From Mesorhizobium sp. AR07 (GTDB lineage: Bacteria > Pseudomonadota > Alphaproteobacteria > Rhizobiales > Rhizobiaceae), in the NCBI RefSeq assembly GCF_024746815.1, contig NZ_CP080529.1, forward strand, positions 248,001 through 312,000: a DNA stretch of 64,000 nt, written 5' to 3'. Each line of letters starts with the position of its first letter. The stretch's first letter is position 1. The notes beneath the pieces are model-generated. The model searched no databases. It was given only the letters and a program-made list of their open reading frames with translations, and was not told the origin of the DNA. Both the position numbers and the translations under genes were made by a program. Below are positions 26,685 to 35,420 of this stretch, one piece after another.

Positions 26685-27629
26685 TTATTTGGGTTTTTGC
26701 GATGAAGCAGGATCCGCATGCCGGTGAACCAGCTTCCAGCCCCCACCGTCCCATCGAAATATCTCCGTGATGCGCAGCTTCATCTTGGCCGCGTGTCCGC
26801 CAATCTTGCCGTCGAAATCCTGGAAGCCAGTCCAGAAGGCAACGTCCTGCGAAGCTTGCGCCTGCAGCATCTGCAGCGTCGTATGATTGCCCGCCGAGAA
26901 CGCTTTCGCATCGCTGTCATACCGCGCCGCCACCTTTGCGGCGCCAGAAACCGAACCGCCGGTTGGCGGGAAGAAGGTGGCTTTTCCTTCCCGGGCGACG
27001 ATGGCATCGAGCAAGGTCGCGTCGCCGCTCGAATAGGCGGCGGCGATCTTTTCGCGTTGCGCCATGAAGCCATCGAAGCCGCCAATCGAACCAGCATCGC
27101 GGAGCGTCGAAACCCACTGTTCGAAGGCCGTCAGGAACTTGCCCAGGAAGACCTTGGTCTTCTGGTTCGTCAGCTTACCGGCCTTGTCGAACAGGGAGCC
27201 GGCGTCGCCAATATAGGCTTCCGGCTGCTGCATGGCCGGGACGTTGAGAAAAACCAATGCCTGGCGAAGCGCATGATTGGCGCCAAAGGCGCCCAGCTTG
27301 TAGGGCGTGACACTGACAATGGCGGCCGGCTTGCCGGCCCACACGTTTTTGCCCTCGGGACGGGAAGCGACGTCGAGCGCATTCTTCAAGCAGGCCGGGA
27401 TCGAACGGTTGTATTCGGGCGTCAGGAACAGAAAGGCGTCAGCGGCGGCAACATCGCGCCGCAAGCGCGCCCAAGGCGCCGGTTTGTCGCCTTCCAGATC
27501 TTCATCGCCGATTTCGACCAGCCGGCAGCGCAAATTGGGCGGGGCAAGTTCGATCAGTGCATTGGCTACCTTGCGCGTGAACGACGCCTTGCGCAGGCTC
27601 CCAACAAAGACGGCGACATTTATCGACAT
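26685..27629 (-). CDS. NADPH-dependent FMN reductase fused to a SnoaL/NTF2-like domain (314 aa)
   Basis: Residues 1-180 form a flavodoxin-like NADPH:FMN reductase: VFVGSLRKASFTRKVANALI at the phosphate loop, FLFLTPEYNRSIPACLKNAL near 75, and AIVSVTPYKLGAFGANHALR. Residues 195-314 are a cone-shaped SnoaL/NTF2-like domain (MAQREKIAAAYSSGDATLLD to EIFRWDGGGWKLVHRHAD). ATG 27629 has GGAG six bases upstream; the frame extends further but without protein-like sequence. Fusion of a flavin or quinone reductase with an NTF2-like domain suggests the second part binds a small aromatic substrate. Cytoplasmic; no clear operon partner. Confidence 0.88.
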   Translation of the reverse strand: MSINVAVFVGSLRKASFTRKVANALIELAPPNLRCRLVEIGDEDLEGDKPAPWARLRRDVAAADAFLFLTPEYNRSIPACLKNALDVASRPEGKNVWAGKPAAIVSVTPYKLGAFGANHALRQALVFLNVPAMQQPEAYIGDAGSLFDKAGKLTNQKTKVFLGKFLTAFEQWVSTLRDAGSIGGFDGFMAQREKIAAAYSSGDATLLDAIVAREGKATFFPPTGGSVSGAAKVAARYDSDAKAFSAGNHTTLQMLQAQASQDVAFWTGFQDFDGKIGGHAAKMKLRITEIFRWDGGGWKLVHRHADPASSQKPK

Positions 27630-27758
27630 GACGGCTCCGATCACTCGCATTGTCCCAACCAATGGAGAACGGCGTCGACCGGCCATCGTTCCGCCATTTC
27701 CGCCGATCTGAGGGAGCCACATGTTGGAACGGCCTGAAGATCCCGGCGTTGTAGCGCG

Positions 27759-28241
27759 ATGACTTACACCATTCGAAAGGGCAGCCCGGCCGACGACCAC
27801 ACCTTGATCCGTCACTATCGGGCGTTGTGGGAAAGCTATGGCGTCGACCCGATCAACATCAAGGGCGACGCCGAAGACGTCACCCTGGACTTCATCATGT
27901 CAGGGCGTAGGCATTATGCGCTGGCGACTTTCTTCGCTGAGATGGACGGAGTTCCCTTGGGATCGCTGGCTTGCCAGGTCGAACATCTTCCCTACCCCGA
28001 CGTCACAGTGCCGTCCTTCCGCAAGCATGGCTATATCTGGAGCGTCTTCGTCGAACCTACGGCCCGGCGAAACGGAGTAGCGGCCGCTCTGGTGCAGGCT
28101 GGCATCGATTATTTGAGAACGATCGGCTGCACGAAAGCTGTCCTTCATTCCTCTGATGCCGGCGAAGGCGTCTATCTCGCCGCCGGCTTCATGATCGCCA
28201 AGGAAATGCGACTGGATTTGGCCGTGCCACATGTGTCATGA
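27759..28241 (+). CDS. GNAT-family N-acetyltransferase (160 aa)
   Basis: The acetyl-CoA-binding motif A is visible as VFVEPTARRNGVAAALVQAG near residues 97-116, with the preceding strand YIWSVFVEP and the later AVLHSSDAGEGVYLAAGF typical of GNAT proteins. The N-terminus MTYTIRKGSPADD is the normal first strand. Acceptor unknown. The ribosome site is weak. It is divergent from the FMN reductase with a 129-base gap. Confidence 0.85.
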   Translation: MTYTIRKGSPADDHTLIRHYRALWESYGVDPINIKGDAEDVTLDFIMSGRRHYALATFFAEMDGVPLGSLACQVEHLPYPDVTVPSFRKHGYIWSVFVEPTARRNGVAAALVQAGIDYLRTIGCTKAVLHSSDAGEGVYLAAGFMIAKEMRLDLAVPHVS

Positions 28242-28646
28242 GCACAGCCAAAATCCGATTGCGGGGCTAGCGAGGCTTCGCCAACTTCAGCGCGGATTTT
28301 GAATTCAGTGCGGATTTGACATCGCTCGACGCGAAGCCAGTCACCGAATTCAAAGTGAGGCAGACACCTGCGTACCGCCCGGGGCAATCGCGTGAGCCAC
28401 GCGCCTCCAACATGTAATTCGATGCGTTTGGCGGCGTGGCGAGCCGAAGCGGTCACCAGCTCTCCGAGTGTGAAAGACACCAGGGAACCTCCCTCGCGCG
28501 AGCGTGTTAATTTGCGTCGCTCGTCCGCTACGGGATCACGTCAATGCTCAAGGAGACTCCTCATCCGGCCCTTATCGAACACCATTTGAGCGATCATCTT
28601 GGATTTGGCAGTACCTTCGTTTTGCCAGTCAATCTGGCTCCGCTCG
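28242..28646. other. About 400 bases without a confident gene
   Basis: A minus-strand frame 28172-28480 (102 codons, MSFTLGELVTASARHAAKR...) overlaps the GNAT end and has moderately protein-like sequence, but no ribosome site or known family. I leave it uncalled. Confidence 0.35.
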
Positions 28647-29440
28647 TCAGACTACTGGGGACCAACCGATGAAAGCCTTAATCACCGCAGTGGAGTGAGG
28701 CAGCACGGCAATGCATGCCAACACAGCGGCGGCGCGAATGCGCGTTGCGAATTGTGTGTTCCAGACTTTTGAATAGCGACTGCCGGCGGCAATGCGCGCC
28801 GCTCGATCCCATCGGTCGAACCTCGCCAATTCGCTGGCGAATAACCAGTTGGACTGCAAGGCCATGGAGATGCCGCCGGCGGCGAGCCATTCGCCATCGA
28901 GCGTGGCGCCTCCGATCGTGAAAACTGCACCAGGACACGAAGCGAGGATGTGCGCGTGAACGGCTTGGCCTGCCGACGAGGCCGCGCCGTTTTCACGTAG
29001 CCTGGTCAACAGATCGCGGCGTACGCAGCATGACAGCGACATCCTGTCCTGTCGTGGTCTGCCCAGACCATGCCGCCATAGCCGCCCGTAAATACCAGCA
29101 GGGGCATGAAGTCTCGGGCAAGCGAAGCTCCCTTGAAATGGGCCTTGAGGCCAAAGGGATCGTGAGGCGCACTGCTTTTTGGGAGATTGGTTGGAAGCTT
29201 CCCCTGCTCCCAGGAGCCATGCGCGGCAATCACGACTGGCGCAACGATAACTGCCTGGTCGTCCTTGCTGGTGATCCGGACAGCGGTTCTCGCCATCGCT
29301 GGTAATCTCCACCGCGCGCCAAGGCTGAAAAACGACGGCTCCGGCATTGCGAGCCGCGCCCAAGAGGATGCCATCCAGAACGTCGCGTCCAAGCGCGCAT
29401 CCGAATCTACAGCGGGTAAGCGCTCCCTACGTCGTCGCGA
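28647..29440 (-). pseudogene. FAD-dependent oxidoreductase (geranylgeranyl-reductase/halogenase-like), frameshifted remnant
   Basis: Reading down the minus strand, three blocks in alternating frames give one protein. RFGCALGRDVLDGILLGAAR with NAGAVVFQPWRAVEIT comes first. After a shift near 29285 comes VIVAPVVIAAHGSWEQGKLP with FGLKAHFKGASLARDFMPLL and FTGGYGGMVW. After a shift near 29025 comes SLSCCVRRDLLTRLRENGAA with HILASCPGAVF, ending GGISMALQSNWLF. The N-terminal GxGxxG region is absent and an internal segment before GISMALQ appears deleted. Multiple lesions indicate true decay. No neighbour suggests its pathway. Confidence 0.78.
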
Positions 29441-29537
29441 GCGCGTGTGGGCTTGGGATTTCAATTTGTCGGAGGAACCGATCGACGAAGGGCGCGTTGA
29501 ACTATGCCTATCGTCATAGGCCCCAAGGAAACAACTT

Positions 29538-29768
29538 ATGAAAATGATTATTATTTCCAGCGCCATGGCGCTTCTGTTTGCCATTCCTGCTCAATCGGCG
29601 GAAGTGGTCATTTCTACTGGTCATCACCACCGCCACCACCATGCCGAAAAAATCATCAACGATAATGGACAGCGCCTGCATCATCGCCATCACGATCAGC
29701 AGGCGTTCTACGATTCAGGGCGTCGGCATCATCACAAGCATATGGTCGTGACGAACAACGGTTACTGA
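29538..29768 (+). CDS. Histidine-rich small secreted protein (76 aa)
   Basis: A Sec signal (MKMIIISSAMALLFAIPAQSA) is followed by a 55-residue mature part with 14 histidines in clusters (HHHRHHH, HHRHH, HHHKH), most of them paired with Arg. ATG 29538 has AAGGAA upstream. A periplasmic metal-binding or buffering role (Ni, Zn, Cu) is an inference from composition only. There is no transporter or regulator adjacent. Confidence 0.78.
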   Translation: MKMIIISSAMALLFAIPAQSAEVVISTGHHHRHHHAEKIINDNGQRLHHRHHDQQAFYDSGRRHHHKHMVVTNNGY

Positions 29769-29871
29769 ACGGATTCGATTCAAGCCGCCGCCCGCTTCTC
29801 GAGTTCGCTGGTGTTGGCCTTCCGCACTTTGCTAAGCCAGCGACCTTGAAGCTGAGTGGTGCCGATCTGAG

Positions 29872-30168
29872 TTGTCGAGCATAGAGCGAGGGAAGAGGCC
29901 GGCTGTTAACGAGTTAATTATAGGAGCCGGCGCCGCTTTGCTCATCGATGCCGAGTTCGACGGAAATCTCACTGACCACACCATTCGATACGTTTTGATC
30001 ACGGCCGGTAACGCCACGGCAAAGGGTTGGGCGAGCACCCCAACCGACAGTCTCCCGCTACCGCAAGCCTTGCGACGATCGCACCTCGTCTGGATCAACA
30101 AACGCGGTGCAAGTCTGGTCAACCACGCCGAGGGAACTTCTAACCGATTGGCTAGTTCCAGTTGGTAA
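29872..30168 (+). CDS. Hypothetical protein (up to 98 aa), uncertain
   Basis: A plus-strand frame with protein-like stretches (IDAEFDGNLTDHTIRYVLIT) but only non-ATG starts near its 5' end (TTG 29872) and no good ribosome site. The opposite strand also has an open frame over the same region. It may be a fragment of a larger gene. Confidence 0.3.
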   Translation: MSSIERGKRPAVNELIIGAGAALLIDAEFDGNLTDHTIRYVLITAGNATAKGWASTPTDSLPLPQALRRSHLVWINKRGASLVNHAEGTSNRLASSSW

Positions 30169-30250
30169 TCTCGGAGCGTCGATGCGTCGTCCGAGCGCAA
30201 TCCGAGGCGGTGGCTAGATTCTGGCTGGTAAGCAACCCGGAGAAATGCTG

Positions 30251-30850
30251 ATGAGAAAGCTGATCCTTCACATGCAGACATCGGTCGACGGCTACGTCGG
30301 TCGTGCTGGGGAAGGCCCCGAATGGCAAGTGTGGGACTGGAGCCCGGAACTGACCTGGACGGATGCGCTGCTAGCGCGATTCAACCGCTTCTTCGAGGAA
30401 GCCGATTGCATTGTGCTCAGCAGCAAAATCGCTGGGGGCTATCTTGATCACTGGACCAAGATAGCGCGGAGATTTCCCCGCAATTCGCCCTTCGCTTTCG
30501 CGCACCGCATCGTTGAGATACGCAAGATCGTTTTTTCCAAGTCTGGTCACAACGTAACCGGTCCTAATGTGGAGATGGCCAAACTGCCGCTGGCCGCCGA
30601 GGTCGCGGCGCTGAAGCGCGAGCCGGGCGGCAATATCGTCGCCTTCGGCGGGGCAGGTTTCGCCGCTGCGTTGATTGCCGAGCGGCTGGTCGACGAGTTC
30701 CAGTTCTACGTCAATTCAGCGGTGTTGGGCGACGGATTGTCGATCTTCGAAAAGAACGCTCCGGACAACGCTTTGAAGCTTGTCGACGCTGAGGCTTATG
30801 CTTGCGGCATCGCCGTCACGCGTTATCAATCGTCGGAAGCCGCCAGTTGA
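30251..30850 (+). CDS. Dihydrofolate reductase-family (RibD C-terminal-like) protein (199 aa)
   Basis: The fold pattern of the DHFR/RibD-C family is present: RKLILHMQTSVDGYVGRAG at the N-terminus, then FFEEADCIVLSSKIAGGYLD, the glycine-rich GGNIVAFGGAGFAAALIAER near residue 130 and VDEFQFYVNSAVLGDG. These NADPH-binding proteins are common stand-alone reductases of unknown substrate; true folate reductase function is unlikely. ATG 30251 has GGAGA eight bases upstream and is preferred over ATG 30245. Confidence 0.88.
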   Translation: MRKLILHMQTSVDGYVGRAGEGPEWQVWDWSPELTWTDALLARFNRFFEEADCIVLSSKIAGGYLDHWTKIARRFPRNSPFAFAHRIVEIRKIVFSKSGHNVTGPNVEMAKLPLAAEVAALKREPGGNIVAFGGAGFAAALIAERLVDEFQFYVNSAVLGDGLSIFEKNAPDNALKLVDAEAYACGIAVTRYQSSEAAS

Positions 30851-31360
30851 GCCAACCTCAGATCGCCACCAGATCGGCGCACGAGTCCGTCGCCACACCC
30901 GGCCGACCAGCCGACCCGCGAGGCATTGATGTGACAGACATGAGCGGGTCAGTTCAAAATCCGGTTCCACACACAATAAAAAGACCGGACTATAAGCCCG
31001 GCCAATTAATCGTCCGAACGATCCGTGCTGCCTTGTCGGCGGCGTCCATATGCCAAATCCTACGTTCCCATCGGACACCGATATAGTACGACAATATAGA
31101 AGGCGAGTATGACCGTGACCTGAATAATAGGAGGATACCATCCGCGAGACGTTCGCGGGCTTCACCACGGACGAGGTTTCGCTGAACTATTCGGTGGCAG
31201 GCGGCAAGGGCCAGCCGGAGAAGGAGCTGATCATATCGAATTAGGATCATTGACTCTTCCGGCCCATGCGAGCTGTAATCACCTTCGTCAGCGGCCACGT
31301 AAAGGGCGCCGCTGATTGAGAGCGAACAACGCACTCTCGCCCCTTTATGAGGCGAAAGAG
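30851..31360. other. About 500 bases, mostly non-coding, with a gene fragment
   Basis: Contains the minus-strand hairpin at 30985-31001. At 31138-31243 the plus strand reads about 35 good codons (ETFAGFTTDEVSLNYSVAGG... to a TAG), the 3' end of an unrecognised gene preceded only by the fortuitous AGGAGG at 31129. No complete gene is supported. Confidence 0.4.
30985..31001 (-). terminator. Rho-independent terminator on the minus strand
   Basis: CCGGACTATAAGCCCGG folds as a seven-pair stem (one G-U) with a three-base loop. On the minus strand it is followed by TCTTTTTATT. The nearest minus-strand frame is a 19-codon ORF starting at 31052 (AGGA upstream) whose stop lies inside the hairpin. Otherwise no gene obviously uses it. 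Confidence 0.6.
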
Positions 31361-31648
31361 ATGCTCACACGTTACCTCGGTACTTCCACTTTTTACCCAA
31401 GTGATATGGCGATCCTTCAACGCGTGTTCGATCAAGTATGCGTGGATGGGTCCCTCGACCATGAGTCGCTCGACGCACAAGAGATCGCCAGCACATTGAT
31501 CGAGCTGTTTTCCAGCGGCTCGAAGGAAGAGATATCACTTCTCTCAGAGATGAGATCGCTGCGACAAAATTGCCGGCCCCGCTTGAATGATCAATCGTGT
31601 CGGTGGCGCAGCAGCGTTCGAGACACTGGTGGGTCGAGCGTGACCTAG
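31361..31648 (+). CDS. Small hypothetical protein of a rhizobial type (95 aa)
   Basis: MLTRYLGTSTFYPSDMAILQ followed by VFDQVCVDGSLDHESLDAQE and IASTLIELFSSGSKEEISLL resembles short rhizobial proteins with the pattern 'FDxVCxxRxLxxxSxEAEExAxxLIxLFxxG'. The last 30 residues are Arg- and Ser-rich and look unrelated, so the 3' end may be altered. ATG 31361 with GAGG about ten bases upstream is preferred; an earlier in-frame start is at 31316. Confidence 0.6.
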   Translation: MLTRYLGTSTFYPSDMAILQRVFDQVCVDGSLDHESLDAQEIASTLIELFSSGSKEEISLLSEMRSLRQNCRPRLNDQSCRWRSSVRDTGGSSVT

Positions 31649-31707
31649 CTGGCCGGTCGAGAGCATGCCGATGAAGGCGTGGTCAACCGCATAGCTGAGT
31701 CCGAGTT

Positions 31708-32148
31708 CTAGTTTGTCGCTTTAAGTGAAGTTCTCTTCAGCAATCGATCCGTTTCAAGCTGAGCCACGCCGATCAAGGAGTCGATCTCCTGCATTTGCTC
31801 CATAAAACCGTCTTCGGCCAAATCGCGTCTAATCGCCTTGATCTGTGCACTCGTGCGCCTCAATGCGGCGATTGCTAAGTCCTCGCCAGGCTGGTTGCGG
31901 CCGTCCGTATCGTCGACAAGCCATGCGGACGAAAGGGCCAGTGTCGCACGATAGACATGTTCGCCGTCCTCGCCGCGAACCTTGACCCAGAAAATCCGAT
32001 TGGGACCGTCAGGCAACTCGTCTCGTGCTATGTCCGGAAGGACGTCTACAGCGTGATCGCTCACTTCAGATAGCGCATTGCAGACAACCCCGGTCTCATC
32101 GACCGTTGTCTCAGCGCCGTCGTAGATGTCGAAGAAGTATCGCGGCAT
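31708..32148 (-). CDS. DUF6894-type protein (MPRYFFDIYDG family), 146 aa
   Basis: The N-terminal MPRYFFDIYDGAETTVDETG is the signature of this family of small soluble rhizobial proteins. The family is usually 70-100 aa; here extra charged helices (IAALRRTSAQIKAIRRDLAE, MEQMQEIDSLIGVAQLETDR) lengthen it. No reaction is known. It is a single gene on the minus strand, with the start fixed by the conserved N-terminus. Confidence 0.82.
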   Translation of the reverse strand: MPRYFFDIYDGAETTVDETGVVCNALSEVSDHAVDVLPDIARDELPDGPNRIFWVKVRGEDGEHVYRATLALSSAWLVDDTDGRNQPGEDLAIAALRRTSAQIKAIRRDLAEDGFMEQMQEIDSLIGVAQLETDRLLKRTSLKATN

Positions 32149-32245
32149 GTTACAGCCCTGAGAAGCGTCTTAGTTTAGGCTCTCCGATGTCGCATCCGGC
32201 CCCGAATTGCTCTATGGCTAACAAAGCCGGCTGGAGGCGTTTCTG

Positions 32246-32455
32246 CTATTTGTCAGGAGTCGCGTCCCATTTTGGTTTCATTTCCTTGGCCCACTTTTTC
32301 GGGTCTTGTTTGTGCATCTTTTCCATTTCCTTGGCCACGTCCGGGTGTTTTTCCATCACGTGCTTTGTCATCATCTTCACAATTTCGTCCCAGGAGCCGG
32401 CCGTGAGTTTCTGATCACACTTTCCGCCGAGTTCTTTGCATGTCATGGTTTTCAT
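32246..32455 (-). CDS. DUF1059 small protein (69 aa)
   Basis: MKTMTCKELGGKCDQKLTAG, then SWDEIVKMMTKHVMEKHPDV and PKKWAKEMKPKWDATPDK, is a complete DUF1059-type protein with two cysteines seven residues apart near the N-terminus and a helical second half. ATG 32455 has GAGG nine bases upstream; the longer frame to 32530 lacks one. Role unknown; cytoplasmic. Confidence 0.88.
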   Translation of the reverse strand: MKTMTCKELGGKCDQKLTAGSWDEIVKMMTKHVMEKHPDVAKEMEKMHKQDPKKWAKEMKPKWDATPDK

Positions 32456-32596
32456 CGTTGCACCCTCGTTTGTGAACTTCACTAACAACTCACCGCAAAG
32501 CGCAACGTTCCGTGTCAAGGGAGACAGCAAAAAACCGCCGCTTGAAAATTAGGAGCCACGTTCAGCACCCGCCCGGCGTTTTCGTCGCCCGTCGGC

Positions 32597-32740
32597 TGCA
32601 GACCGGGCGGGACAGATGGTATTGCCATTCCTTGGCCAGGATATGAAACCGGGAAAACCATCCTGTTCACCGTACCGCCAAGCCCGGTTGACGCGGTCCG
32701 CAGCAGTCAAGGAACGCCGGCACTAAACAATCGTTCCAGC
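32597..32740 (+). repeat. Dispersed repeat, copy A (inverted relative to copy B at 51554-51699)
   Basis: About 145 bases nearly identical (roughly nine in ten bases by eye) to the reverse complement of 51554-51699. Both read in one frame as ...WPGYETGKTILFTVPP...VRSSQGTPAL..NRSS, so this may be a decayed C-terminal coding segment or a mobile repeat. Confidence 0.75.
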
Positions 32741-32781
32741 CCGGCATAGACCGAAGTCGCGACAAGGCGCATAATTCGCGA

Positions 32782-33007
32782 ATGAAGCTGCCTCAACGCA
32801 CAGAGCTAGCCAACGACAACGGCAAGCCAGAAGATCATCTGGCGGCGGCGACTGTAGCCCTTCACACCGCCGTCCAAGGGCTGGATGCTTCCGTTGAAGT
32901 GCTGGCGCGCCGGATAGGCATCGAAGGACAAAACCAAGGCAGAAGCCGTGCTGAAGCAGATCGTCGAGAAGGGCGGTTTCGAGGAGATCAGGCCGAAGAA
33001 ACGCTAG
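32782..33007 (+). pseudogene. Small gene with start and end in different frames
   Basis: ATG 32782 gives MKLPQRTELANDNGKPEDHL and helical sequence to VEVLARR. The well-formed end ASKDKTKAEAVLKQIVEKGG FEEIRPKKR, stop at 33007, is in another frame that has a stop just before it. A frameshift or a fusion of two related halves would explain this. Family not recognised. Confidence 0.45.
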
Positions 33008-33304
33008 AACCTAACTAGGCTATGCGACTGGTGAACGTAGAGCACTACGGCAATCAGGGCGATCGAGACCATCAAGCGCTTCATACATATCATCACAGAC
33101 AAATGGCACGAAAAAAGTTTGCCGGCGCCGCAGTGGCTCTGGCCAGTAGCGCAATGTTGCGGGCCTGGAGCCATTGCTCTGCTCAACTCAGGAAGCGGCT
33201 TTGTGACCAGCTTCAGGGCAAGACCGGCGCGCCGGCCCAGAAAGGGATTGGCAAGGAAAAAAGTCCGAGTCGGATGAAGCCAGGCCTTCATGCCAGAATA
33301 AATA

Positions 33305-33330
33305 GGTGGCGGACCGCAAGGACCGCCACC
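33305..33330 (-). terminator. Strong hairpin downstream of the second small secreted-protein gene
   Basis: GGTGGCGGACC-GCAA-GGACCGCCACC-type stem (ten pairs with one A-A mismatch), 21 bases after the stop at 33351 on the minus strand, then TATTTATT. It resembles the hairpin after the paralogous gene at 9895. Confidence 0.55.
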
Positions 33331-33350
33331 TTGAACCGCTATTGGTTGGC

Positions 33351-33638
33351 TTATTCGCCAAGCTGCTTGGTCGTCTTGCAGAAATCACCGTGCGCCTTGG
33401 ACATTGCGGCGTCACCGCATTCCTTCACCATCTCGGCGCGGTCTTCCTTCTTCATCGCCATCCATGTGGTTTTGATTTCCGTATCAGACTTCATGGTCTT
33501 CATGCCGGCATCGGTGAAGAATGGAGACATTTTCGCCGGATCATCGAGTGCCGACGTTCCGGTGGTGGTGCCGGCGAGTGCGGCACCGGTGATCATTGAA
33601 AGCGCGATGGCGCCCACGCTGAGCTTCTTGATATTCAT
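33351..33638 (-). CDS. Small secreted protein, paralogue of 9895-10170 (95 aa)
   Basis: The signal peptide MNIKKLSVGAIALSMITGAA (cleavage near ALA-GT) precedes a mature part with MSPFFTDAGMKTMKSDTEIK, KKEDRAEMVKECGDAAMSKA and DFCKTTKQLGE. It aligns along its length with the 91-residue protein at 9895-10170, conserving the P-F-x-TDA-x-MKTMK block, the two cysteines and the AAMSKxHxxFC ending. Likely periplasmic; no known family name. Confidence 0.8.
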   Translation of the reverse strand: MNIKKLSVGAIALSMITGAALAGTTTGTSALDDPAKMSPFFTDAGMKTMKSDTEIKTTWMAMKKEDRAEMVKECGDAAMSKAHGDFCKTTKQLGE

Positions 33639-33845
33639 TTTGGGTATCCTCTGACCGTCATTGCAACGATCAACTCAAAAACGGGCCGTTCACGAAAACG
33701 TTCTCTGGCGAAAGGGCGATATTGCGCAAGTTTCAATCACCAGAAGTCGTACAAGGTGAACTGCCAGCTCCTAAAATGCCTAACGGCTTGCGCCATCTCG
33801 TCGGACTGACGCGGACAGAAAGGGAGCCCGCGGCCAAGGCAAACA

Positions 33846-34379
33846 GTGGGCTTTGGGGGATTGATCAGAGGTTGGCCTGAGCAGTCATACAACTGGGAGG
33901 AGGCAAATTTGTCAGCCTCAAAACGAGAACGTCCCGCTGCACAAACTGCCGTTAACGAACTCAAGTTGGTGCCAAGCGAAGTTGCGCGGAGTGCCAAGCG
34001 ATTTTGCACGCCATTCGGGAGCTTCCCCAGGCACTGGACGAAGCTACTCGAAAATACCGCGTTGGCTGGCATCACACCGCATGTTTTACGGCACAGCTTC
34101 GCCAGCATCGCCAATGACCTTGGGTTCACCGAGGCGACGATCGCCGCCTTGGTCGGTCATTCCCGAGGGACGGTGACGAGCCGCTACATTCACACCGTGG
34201 ACACCGCGTTCATTATGGCGGCTGACAGCATCGCCGGCTACATTCAGGGCCTGCTGGACGGCGTCGCCTTCAGCCACACCTCCTATGCGCTCGATCGGGC
34301 TTCCAGGAAGTCAGCGCTTGCCCACTTCCTTGGACAGACGAACTCTTCAACGCGCGAAGGAGGCCACGCTGCCGCCTGA
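33846..34379 (+). pseudogene. Tyrosine recombinase/phage integrase, C-terminal remnant
   Basis: The stretch ITPHVLRHSFASIANDLGFT, then IAALVGHSRGTVTSRYIHTV, contains the integrase HxLRHSFA box, the GHSRG box and the nucleophile Tyr (SRYIHT). The end (IMAADSIAGYIQGLLDGVAF) matches tyrosine integrases of genomic islands. The N-terminal arm-binding and first catalytic Arg regions are missing and the first 35 codons of the frame are not integrase-like. It marks an old integration event. Confidence 0.8.
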
Positions 34380-34874
34380 CCAAGGGCGACTACCGTCCTG
34401 GCCGAAGGTAGCCAAGAACTCGAGCCGTTGAGTTGCAGAAACTCGACGACGTCTGGCCGCGACGCGCGGGTGCCGCCAAGGTCTTGCCGAGCATCCGTTT
34501 CTGGCGTGTTTTGGATATCACCCGACTGCTGCTTTCGGCCTGGTCCGGTCTTTCTCACTGCGTCTGTTGAACGGCAGCTTTGCGCCCCTTTGCCAGGCGC
34601 TCGCCGTTTGGCGCGTCTTGCAGTGGATTCACTCAATGCGTTTCCGTTCGGTTCATATCGCCATTGAGAGTGGGTCCCGCGGTGCGATACCGGATGCGGG
34701 GATCCTCGCGCTAGCCGACGCCTGGTGCCCGACGAGTTGCGCGGCGCGCCCGCCAAACTTTGGGTGGACGCCAACCAACGATGAGATTTTGGTTTGTTGG
34801 AAGACTGCTCGGAACCGGTGTTCGTTCGTTTCGTTACTCCTAACGACGTTGGCGTCGACGAGATGGGATATTGT
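34380..34874. other. About 500 bases, no gene supported
   Basis: Both strands contain open but compositionally poor frames (Ser/Arg-rich, no ribosome sites). Probably decayed island DNA between the integrase remnant and the DUF982 gene, plus the promoter of the latter. Confidence 0.4.
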
Positions 34875-35399
34875 ATGGACGACAAGCTGCTTATCGAGCC
34901 TGTAACCATACGTCTAACCGCCAACGGCAAGCTGCAGCGGATAAGGTCCGCCAACGATGCCTCAGCCATCCTTGCAAGCGGCGATTGGCCTGGAGAGCGC
35001 ACCGCTATCCATCGGGACGCCTTCGAAACCGCCGAAAAAGTCTTGGAAGGATACCGTTCAGCAGAAGATGCGAAAATTCGTTTTTTGCAGGCCGCGCGCG
35101 AAGCTGGGATTCCTTTCAACGACAGCCATACCCAAACATCAGATCCCAAGCGCATCATTTTCGAAAGCTGCGTCAGCATTCGTCCTCACGGCAGCGCCTC
35201 GGTGAGGGAAGTAAAATCGGTGAACGGCGCCAGCGAGGTTCTGGTGGATTGGCCTCATTCGAAACGCGGACCTTACTATCAATCGGCCAGGGAGACGATC
35301 GAGGGAGCGATTGAAGGGAAGGCCACCCCTGATCAGGCGCGTGATGTGTTTGTGGCCTTGGCAGAATACGCCGGAATTCTGGTTGATAAGTCCGCCTGA
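34875..35399 (+). CDS. Tandem DUF982 protein (174 aa)
   Basis: Two related DUF982 units: residues about 8-75 (PVTIRLTANGKLQRIRSAND, GDWPGERTAIHRDAFETAEK) and about 95-170 (SIRPHGSASVREVKSVNGAS, VDWPHSKRGPYYQSARETIE, FVALAEYAGILV). DUF982 proteins are small, soluble, and almost confined to rhizobia; function unknown. Most have one unit. Starts at ATG 34875 or ATG 34863 (six residues earlier overlap the same frame); neither has a strong ribosome site. Confidence 0.8.
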   Translation: MDDKLLIEPVTIRLTANGKLQRIRSANDASAILASGDWPGERTAIHRDAFETAEKVLEGYRSAEDAKIRFLQAAREAGIPFNDSHTQTSDPKRIIFESCVSIRPHGSASVREVKSVNGASEVLVDWPHSKRGPYYQSARETIEGAIEGKATPDQARDVFVALAEYAGILVDKSA

Positions 35400-35420
35400 C
35401 GATGGATGTACCGGTTCGAA

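Noticed and set aside
33846..34379. tRNA gene next to the integrase remnant
   Set aside because: No cloverleaf or T-loop (GTTCRANNC) with matching acceptor stem could be found in the flanks.
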